NCBI RefSeq assembly: GCF_030412015.1
Contig: NZ_JASNRD010000018.1
Location: 90,704-127,302, forward strand
Length of the DNA: 36,599 nucleotides
From: Massilia sp. YIM B02763
GTDB taxonomy: Bacteria; Pseudomonadota; Gammaproteobacteria; Burkholderiales; Burkholderiaceae_D
Direction of reading: 5' to 3'
In this document: in pieces, positions 32,156 through 36,599 of the stretch
How positions within the stretch are numbered: the stretch's first letter is position 1
How the letters are laid out: each line of letters begins with the position of its first letter
Notes under the pieces: generated by a model
Database searches by the model: none
Seen by the model: only the letters and a program-made list of their open reading frames with translations
Told to the model about the DNA's origin: nothing
Program-made: the position numbers and the translations under genes

Positions 32156-32656
32156 ATGGTTGTAGCCGTTTATCCAGGTACTTTCGATCCGCTGACCCGC
32201 GGCCATGAAGATTTGGTGCGTCGCGCATCGGGTCTGTTCGACACCCTGGTGGTCGGTGTCGCCGACAGCAAGAACAAGAAACCGTTCTTCTCGCTCGACG
32301 AACGCCTGGAAATCGCCAACGAGGTGCTGGGCCATTATCCGAACGTAAAGGTCGAGAGCTTTTCCGGCCTGCTCAAGGATTTCGTGCGCTCGCACGACGC
32401 GCGGGTGATCGTGCGCGGCCTGCGCGCCGTTTCCGACTTCGAGTACGAATTCCAGATGGCGGGCATGAACCGCTACCTGCTGCCCGACGTCGAGACCCTG
32501 TTCCTGACTCCGTCCGACCAGTACCAGTTCATCTCCGGCACCATCGTGCGCGAGATCGCCATGCTGGGCGGCGACGTGTCCAAATTCGTGTTCCCCTCGG
32601 TCGACCGCTGGCTGCAGAAGAAGATCGCCACGCTCGCGGCCACGCCGAAAGCATAA
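32156..32656 (+). CDS. coaD: Phosphopantetheine adenylyltransferase CoaD
   Basis: 166 residues, the usual CoaD length. Transfers AMP from ATP to 4'-phosphopantetheine in coenzyme A synthesis. The nucleotidyltransferase motif GTFDPLTRGH (8-17) and the C-terminal ISGTIVREIA (family ISSTxVR) are present, with RGLRAVSDFEYEFQMAGMNR between. GGGAG precedes the ATG. It is followed 17 bp later by a ferredoxin gene. Confidence 0.97.
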   Translation: MVVAVYPGTFDPLTRGHEDLVRRASGLFDTLVVGVADSKNKKPFFSLDERLEIANEVLGHYPNVKVESFSGLLKDFVRSHDARVIVRGLRAVSDFEYEFQMAGMNRYLLPDVETLFLTPSDQYQFISGTIVREIAMLGGDVSKFVFPSVDRWLQKKIATLAATPKA

Positions 32657-32673
32657 GGTTCAATAGATTCACC

Positions 32674-32931
32674 ATGGCTTTGCTGATTACCGACGACTGC
32701 ATCAATTGCGACGTGTGCGAGCCCGAGTGCCCGAACGAAGCGATTTCGATGGGCGAGGAGTTCTACCAGATCGACCCGCACAAATGCACGGAATGCGTCG
32801 GCCATTTCGACGAGCCGCAGTGCCAGCAAGTCTGCCCTGTGGCGTGCATCCCGTTCAATCCGGACTGGCGCGAAACGCGCGAACAATTGCAGGCGAAGTA
32901 CGAACGCCTGACGGCCGAGAAGGCCGCCTGA
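32674..32931 (+). CDS. YfhL-family 2[4Fe-4S] ferredoxin
   Basis: 85 residues. The first cluster motif is C9-xx-C12-xx-C15-xxx-C19-P. The second is C-xx-C, an 8-residue insertion (VGHFDEPQ), then C-xxx-C-P, as in Allochromatium-type/YfhL ferredoxins. It carries electrons in the cytoplasm; the partner is unknown. It follows coaD by 17 bp, an arrangement common in betaproteobacteria, and is closed by a terminator. Only a weak Shine-Dalgarno is seen. Confidence 0.93.
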   Translation: MALLITDDCINCDVCEPECPNEAISMGEEFYQIDPHKCTECVGHFDEPQCQQVCPVACIPFNPDWRETREQLQAKYERLTAEKAA

Positions 32932-32937
32932 CCCAGC

Positions 32938-32968
32938 AACGGCCGCCTCGCGCGGCCGTTTTCTTTTT
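32938..32968 (+). terminator. Intrinsic terminator after coaD-ferredoxin
   Basis: AACGGCCGC (32938-32946) and GCGGCCGTT (32952-32960) form a perfect 9-bp stem with a 5-base loop, followed by TTCTTTTT. Confidence 0.9.
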
Positions 32969-32978
32969 CACAGTCTGC

Positions 32979-33084
32979 TGTGGATAAGTTTTCCCGATTT
33001 GATTGCGTGCGCAATAGGATCATTCATTGTGCATGCAATCTGTGCGTGCGAACTTGTCCACAGCTGGCGTGCTATGCTGGATTC
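32979..33084. promoter_or_regulatory. DUF1003 promoter region with DnaA-box-like sites
   Basis: TGTGGATAA at 32979-32987 and, inverted, TTGTCCACA at 33054-33062. A TGCTATGCT sequence with -10-like TATGCT (33073-33078) ends 6 bases before the DUF1003 ATG, the same geometry as before rsmD. No Shine-Dalgarno is present. Confidence 0.4.
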
Positions 33085-33669
33085 ATGGACGACGACCACG
33101 ATCCGAACGCTCCCCTGCCGACCTCGGTCGGCGAGAACATCGGGACCATTTCCGAGTTCTACGCACGCCATGAGCAACGCGTGTCGACCACCCAGCGCAT
33201 CGTCGAGAAAGTGGCGCTGTTCCTCGGCAGCCCCAGCTACGTGGCGGCGAACATCCTGTTCATCGTATTCTGGACTGTCGGCAACCTGATGGCACCGGAC
33301 ATGGGCTGGGACCAGGTCGACGAACCGCCGTTCTTCTGGCTGCAGGGCTTCGTCAGCCTGAATGCCTTCATCATTTCCACCACCGTCCTGATCCGCCAGA
33401 ACCGCATGTCGGTGCTGGCCGACCACCACGCCCACCTCGACCTGCAGGTCAACCTGCTCACCGAGGAAAAGACGAGCAAGATCATCGAGATGCTGGAGGC
33501 CCTGCGGCGCGACCTGCCCGGCGTGCGCCAGCAGGAAGACCCCGAAGCGGAAGAACTGGCCAAGCCGGCCGATCCCGAACAAGTGCTGGATGCGATCGAG
33601 CGCGAACACGACGAACCCTATGGCGAAGCGGGCAACCGGTCGCGCGAGCGCCAGGCCGATACCGATTGA
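33085..33669 (+). CDS. DUF1003 inner-membrane protein
   Basis: 194 residues. Two transmembrane helices (YVAANILFIVFWTVGNLMAP and FFWLQGFVSLNAFIISTTVLI) are followed by the family sequence QNRMSVLADHHAHLDLQVNLLTEEKTSKI. The N- and C-terminal tails are acidic. The molecular function of DUF1003 proteins is not established. The ATG at 33085 is chosen by family start and by the -10-like element just before it; the frame is open further upstream. Confidence 0.88.
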   Translation: MDDDHDPNAPLPTSVGENIGTISEFYARHEQRVSTTQRIVEKVALFLGSPSYVAANILFIVFWTVGNLMAPDMGWDQVDEPPFFWLQGFVSLNAFIISTTVLIRQNRMSVLADHHAHLDLQVNLLTEEKTSKIIEMLEALRRDLPGVRQQEDPEAEELAKPADPEQVLDAIEREHDEPYGEAGNRSRERQADTD

Positions 33670-33694
33670 ACGCTGCGCCAAGCATGATGTTGCC

Positions 33695-33733
33695 TGTGGG
33701 TGATTCTGTGGATAAAGTGGCTGGACATCCACA
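33695..33733. promoter_or_regulatory. DnaA-box-like sites before the chalcone-isomerase-like gene
   Basis: TGTGGGTGA (33695-33703) and TGTGGATAA (33707-33715) begin 12 bp apart, the spacing of the array at 28741. CATCCACA (33726-33733) follows inverted. They occupy the 82-bp gap between the DUF1003 gene and the next gene. Confidence 0.4.
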
Positions 33734-33751
33734 ACACGCAAGGAGACACCC

Positions 33752-34351
33752 ATGATTTCTCGACGCACCGGCCTGAAAGCGCTTGCCGCCGGCTTCATCA
33801 TCGCCCTGACGCTAGGCCAGCCGGCATTGGCCGCGGTCGACATCGACGGCTACAAGTTCGACGACACGGCCAAGGTTGCCGGCAAGGACTTGAAGCTCAA
33901 CGGCGCCGGCATGCGCACGAAGCTCGTCTTCAAGGTCTATGCGGCCGGTCTGTACCTGCCCGAAAAGAAGAACAACGTTCCCGACATCCTCAAGCAGGAC
34001 GGCCCGCGCCGCATCACGCTGCAGATGGCCCGCGACGTCTCGTCCGAGGATTTCGGCAAGGCGTTCACCGATGGCCTCAACGATAACGTCGACAAGGCGG
34101 ACAAGGCGAAGATCGCCTCCCAGATCAGCAAGCTGGGCGGCATCTTCGCCTCCGTCGAGGGGCTCAAGAAGGGCGATGTGCTGCACATCGACTGGATCCC
34201 CGGCACCGGCACCTTATGCGAACTGAACGGCAAAAAGCTGGGCGACACGATCCCGGACCTGGCTTTCTACAATGCGCTGCTGCGCATCTGGCTCGGCGAC
34301 AGGCCGGTCGACCGTTCCTTGAAGCCGGCCTTGCTGGGCGACGCCAAGTAA
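33752..34351 (+). CDS. Exported chalcone-isomerase-like protein
   Basis: 199 residues. A signal peptide (about 1-28, ending ALAA) precedes a chalcone-isomerase-like domain (GAGMRTKLVFKVYAAGLYLPEKK, RDVSSEDFGKAFTDGL, IDWIPGTGTLCELNGKKLGD). Bacterial members are periplasmic and their ligand is not known; true flavonoid isomerase activity is unlikely. AAGGAG precedes the ATG. A strong terminator follows, so this may be a single-gene unit. Confidence 0.88.
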   Translation: MISRRTGLKALAAGFIIALTLGQPALAAVDIDGYKFDDTAKVAGKDLKLNGAGMRTKLVFKVYAAGLYLPEKKNNVPDILKQDGPRRITLQMARDVSSEDFGKAFTDGLNDNVDKADKAKIASQISKLGGIFASVEGLKKGDVLHIDWIPGTGTLCELNGKKLGDTIPDLAFYNALLRIWLGDRPVDRSLKPALLGDAK

Positions 34352-34371
34352 CTCGCCTCGATTCCCCCTAA

Positions 34372-34408
34372 AAACGCGGCCCCGGGCAACCGGAGGCCGC
34401 GTTTTTTT
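34372..34408 (+). terminator. Intrinsic terminator after the chalcone-isomerase-like gene
   Basis: AAACGCGGCC (34372-34381) and GGCCGCGTTT (34395-34404) form a stem, with an inner CCGG/CCGG-type pairing in the loop, and a run of seven T ends at 34408. Confidence 0.92.
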
Positions 34409-34976
34409 CGTCCCCATTTTTTTGACTGCGCGATGCCCATTTTTCGGGATGAAGTCGACCTTGTCCGAAACCGGCGCGGCCTTGTACGGCTTCTGTGTTC
34501 GAACTGATCGATGATTACCTTTACTAATCCATATCTTCATACCAAATATGAACTTCTCTCATCTATAAGATAACGTCAGTTTTTATACACCGATATGGAT
34601 ACCAAGTTGATTCATTCTCACTCGGACCGCCATACTTCCCTCCTCTCGCACACAGCTCATGTCATTGTCCTAAAACACATCAATATCGTTCATTCGTAAG
34701 CTAATGTGTAGTCATCATGCAGTATGGATATTATTCGATATATTCAATGATTCCATGTGCATAGATACATTGTTAAATCTTGTAGGCGAGAAACCGCCGG
34801 TCAAACTGGCTAACCGGAAGTCATCCAAGGTGCATGAACTCGGGTCGGGTTTCCCGGCGAAGATGCTGCAAACGGGGTATGACGATGGAGGAGGCGACTA
34901 CGGCGCCGGCATCTGGAAAGCCGGGTCTTTGCAGCTTGGACGGCGCAGAATGGCGGGAAGTGTTGCCTTAAGGCAT
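34409..34976. other. Gene-poor, partly AT-rich region
   Basis: About 570 bp with no gene I can support. The stretch 34500-34770 is AT-rich and holds the shared element at 34545-34572. From about 34775 the DNA returns to high GC with short inverted repeats (CCGGT/ACCGG near 34797, CGGGT/CCCG near 34845). A 111-codon frame from 34704 runs through the terminator at 34977-35011 and has no family features. A small RNA or a decayed gene is possible. Confidence 0.4.
34545..34572. promoter_or_regulatory. AT-rich element shared with 23357-23387 (copy 2, inverted)
   Basis: CTCATCTATAAGATA (34558-34572) is the exact complement of 23357-23371. AATATGAA (34545-34552) is the complement of 23380-23387. TTCATA/TATGAA (34536-34552) is also a perfect inverted repeat. 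Confidence 0.5.
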
Positions 34977-35011
34977 AAAAAAAGCGGCGCCGGAAGTCCG
35001 GTCGCCGCTTT
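34977..35011 (-). terminator. Terminator of the small membrane protein gene
   Basis: Stem AAAGCGGCG with CGCCGCTTT, extended by inner CCGGA/TCCGG. On the minus strand it is followed by a run of seven T. It ends the gene at 35042 and, by symmetry, could stop plus-strand transcripts weakly. Confidence 0.88.
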
Positions 35012-35041
35012 CAGGGGAGGAAGCGTTTTAAACTGCTAAGA

Positions 35042-35332
35042 TCAGGAGCGCGAACCCACGACGCGGATGTCGGCGCCGCCGGCATCGCCGTCGTTGGCGG
35101 CCTGGGTCGGCTGGATCGCCTTGGCATTGCGCAGCTTGCGGCGCGCGGCCAGTTCGTCCTTGGTCAAACGCGGACGCACAGCCAGCACTAGGGCGCGCGC
35201 GATACCGACCAGCAGCGGTCGGAAGAACATCAGTATGCCGGCGAGCAGGGTCAGCTGGACCATGCCCGTCAGTACCTGGGTGAAGGGCAGCGCCGTCACC
35301 GAGGTTTGGAAGAAAGCATCAGAGAAAGACAT
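35042..35332 (-). CDS. Small membrane protein of unknown function
   Basis: 96 residues. One long hydrophobic segment (about 20-52; VLTGMVQLTLLAGILMFFRPLLVGIARALVLAV) may form one or two helices. It is followed by a basic stretch (RPRLTKDELAARRKLRNAK) and a polar tail. I do not recognise the family. A clean terminator follows the stop, and a T-N11-A palindrome lies 26-42 bp before the start, between it and the divergent LysR gene, so LysR control is likely. No good Shine-Dalgarno is seen. Confidence 0.7.
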   Translation of the reverse strand: MSFSDAFFQTSVTALPFTQVLTGMVQLTLLAGILMFFRPLLVGIARALVLAVRPRLTKDELAARRKLRNAKAIQPTQAANDGDAGGADIRVVGSRS

Positions 35333-35357
35333 GACGTAGACAGACTCAATAATTGAT

Positions 35358-35401
35358 CATCGATTTGTTCGATGTAACTATAGTGCAACGCAACATATAA
35401 T
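35358..35401. promoter_or_regulatory. LysR-type operator and LysR promoter
   Basis: CATCGATTTGTTCGATG (35358-35374) is a perfect CATCGA-N5-TCGATG palindrome that contains the LysR-type T-N11-A pattern (T at 35360, A at 35372). TATAAT at 35396-35401 is a consensus -10 for the plus-strand regulator gene, with its -35 position next to the palindrome. ACTATA at 35377-35382 gives TATAGT on the minus strand for the small membrane protein gene. Confidence 0.65.
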
Positions 35402-35497
35402 TCTAATTACGCTTTCTGATAGCCATTATATTGATCGTGAATGAAATGCGGTACACTGGCACCCATTCCCATTTGCTTGATCCAAGAACGGAGTCCC

Positions 35498-36478
35498 ATG
35501 AGCTTCCTCACGCTTGATCTGAACCTGCTCCGCGTCTTCGATGCCGTCATGACCGAGCAAAACCTGACACGTGCCGCCGGCCACCTTGCGATGACCCAGC
35601 CGGCCGTGTCGAATGCCATCAAACGCCTGCGCGAGAGCCTGGGCGACGAATTGCTGATCCGTACGGCCTACGGCGTCAAACCGACACCGCGCGCCGAAGC
35701 GCTGTGGCCGGCCGTACGCCAGGCGCTGGCCGCGCTGGAAGCGGCCGTGATGCCGGAAACCTTCGACGTGTCGAAGGCCCAGGCCACCTTCCGCATGGCC
35801 ATGGCCGACGCCACCGCCGCGCTGTGGCTGCCCTCGCTCGTGCGTTCGATCGAAAAAGAGGCGCCGGGCGTGAACATCCGCATGGTGCCGCTGACGACGC
35901 GCGAACCGCGCCCGATGCTGTTGCGCGGCGACATCGACCTGGCCGTCGGCTTCTTCCCGGGCGTGGCGGCGCAACTGTCGTACGAAACCGGTTCGCCGAT
36001 CCGCCACGAGCGCCTGTATTCGGGCGAATACGTCGCGGTGATGCGCAAGAACCACCCATTGGCCCAGGGCAAGCTGGATCTCGACGAATACTGCAAGGCG
36101 AACCACCTGCTGGTGAGCTTCTCGGGCCGCGCCCACGGCCTCGTCGACGAGGCACTGGCCCAGATCGGCCGCGAACGCCGCATTTTGCTGACCGTGAACC
36201 AGTTCTTCACCGCCGGTCGCGTGGTCGCCAACTCGGACCTCGTGACCGTGCTGCCGAAGCACCTGATCGCCTCGACGGGCGCGGCCGATGCGCTGGTGTG
36301 GCGCGAACTGCCGTTCCAGCTGCCGGCCGTGCACCTGGACATGCTGTGGCACGAACGCGACGGCCGCAGCCCGGCGCACCGCTGGCTGCGCAAGAATTTG
36401 GAAAACATGTCCGCTACGGCACAGAAGATGTTGCCGTCGAAGTCGGAGACGACGGAGCGGATGGAGAAGATCGCGTAA
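35498..36478 (+). CDS. LysR-family transcriptional regulator
   Basis: 326 residues. The N-terminal helix-turn-helix (about 5-65; LDLNLLRVFDAVMTEQNLTRAAGHLAMTQPAVSNAIKRLRE) is of the NodD/NahR/PcpR-like type. The C-terminal part is the periplasmic-binding-fold effector domain (residues about 90-300). GGAG lies 5 bases before the ATG at 35498; the upstream ATG at 35441 lacks family sequence. It is divergent from the small membrane protein gene. The effector is unknown. Confidence 0.92.
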   Translation: MSFLTLDLNLLRVFDAVMTEQNLTRAAGHLAMTQPAVSNAIKRLRESLGDELLIRTAYGVKPTPRAEALWPAVRQALAALEAAVMPETFDVSKAQATFRMAMADATAALWLPSLVRSIEKEAPGVNIRMVPLTTREPRPMLLRGDIDLAVGFFPGVAAQLSYETGSPIRHERLYSGEYVAVMRKNHPLAQGKLDLDEYCKANHLLVSFSGRAHGLVDEALAQIGRERRILLTVNQFFTAGRVVANSDLVTVLPKHLIASTGAADALVWRELPFQLPAVHLDMLWHERDGRSPAHRWLRKNLENMSATAQKMLPSKSETTERMEKIA

Positions 36479-36498
36479 GCGAGCGCCAGCCGAAAAAT

Positions 36499-36525
36499 CG
36501 TCGCCCCTGCGCAGGCAGGGGTCCA
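36499..36525. repeat. REP-like palindrome after the LysR gene
   Basis: CCCCTGC (36504-36510) and GCAGGGG (36515-36521) form a stem around GCAG. The context TCGCCCCTGCGCAGGCAGGG parallels the terminator stem at 3488-3503. A third CCCCTGC arm lies at 36564-36570. No T run follows. The element continues toward the window edge, which holds no further gene. Confidence 0.55.
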
Positions 36526-36599
36526 AGTTCTGCTTGCGCTATCGCTGCGCTTGCAATATTGGGCCCCTGCCTGTGAACTGACCCAGGTTTGTTAGACGG

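Noticed and set aside
34704..35039. 111-codon frame in the gene-poor region
   Set aside because: It reads through the terminator hairpin at 34977-35011, lacks a Shine-Dalgarno, and resembles no family.
1..36599. Insertion sequences, integrases, tRNA or rRNA genes
   Set aside because: No transposase or integrase frame, no flanking direct repeats with terminal inverted repeats, and no cloverleaf or rRNA sequence recognised by eye; a tRNA scan was not possible.

Overview
The window is about 36.6 kb of GC-rich chromosomal DNA from a betaproteobacterium, most likely Massilia or a close relative in the Oxalobacteraceae. This rests on gene content and order (modABC/modE, a coaD-ferredoxin pair, glmS and glmU around an Lrp-type gene, a PEP-CTERM protein, a large Xanthomonas/Caulobacter-type TonB-dependent receptor) and on codon use. 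It was not checked by a database search. I saw no tRNA or rRNA gene, insertion sequence, phage gene or CRISPR array.

Region 1 (1-8.3 kb) is nutrient uptake. The molybdate transporter modABC (minus strand) diverges from its regulator gene modE, with a near-consensus ModE box between them. A 1013-residue TonB-dependent receptor diverges from a ROK-family repressor gene, which suggests a carbohydrate uptake locus.

Region 2 (8.3-16.9 kb) is a small type VI secretion (T6SS) locus. It carries only baseplate genes: tssE-tssF-tssG on the plus strand and tssK divergent. Behind tssK come a 29-codon PAAR-like gene with a good ribosome binding site and a membrane-anchored thiolase-fold (3-oxoacyl-ACP-synthase-like) protein. 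A patatin phospholipase gene with a membrane segment inserted in its catalytic domain converges on this set. Sheath, Hcp, VgrG, ClpV and membrane-complex genes are absent from the window.

Region 3 (16.9-26 kb) is mixed metabolism: a MOSC protein with an alkyltransferase-like C-terminus, an arylsulfotransferase-like lipoprotein, an SDR oxidoreductase and an AraC regulator that share an operator-like sequence, a malate:quinone oxidoreductase with a lipoprotein-type leader, a cytochrome P450 and an orphan PEP-CTERM protein.

Region 4 (26-34.4 kb) is mostly housekeeping: glmS, an Lrp/AsnC regulator, glmU, a DUF6279 lipoprotein, rsmD, coaD, a YfhL-type ferredoxin, a DUF1003 protein and a chalcone-isomerase-like exported protein. 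Its intergenic DNA is the most unusual part of the window. There are three evenly spaced palindromes before the Lrp gene, an 11-bp tandem repeat that copies the glmS stop codon, and an unbroken run of sixteen 11-12 bp units related to the DnaA box between the convergent lrp-like and glmU genes.

Region 5 (34.4-36.6 kb) holds an AT-rich stretch with no convincing gene, a small membrane protein gene, and a divergent LysR regulator with a clear T-N11-A operator.
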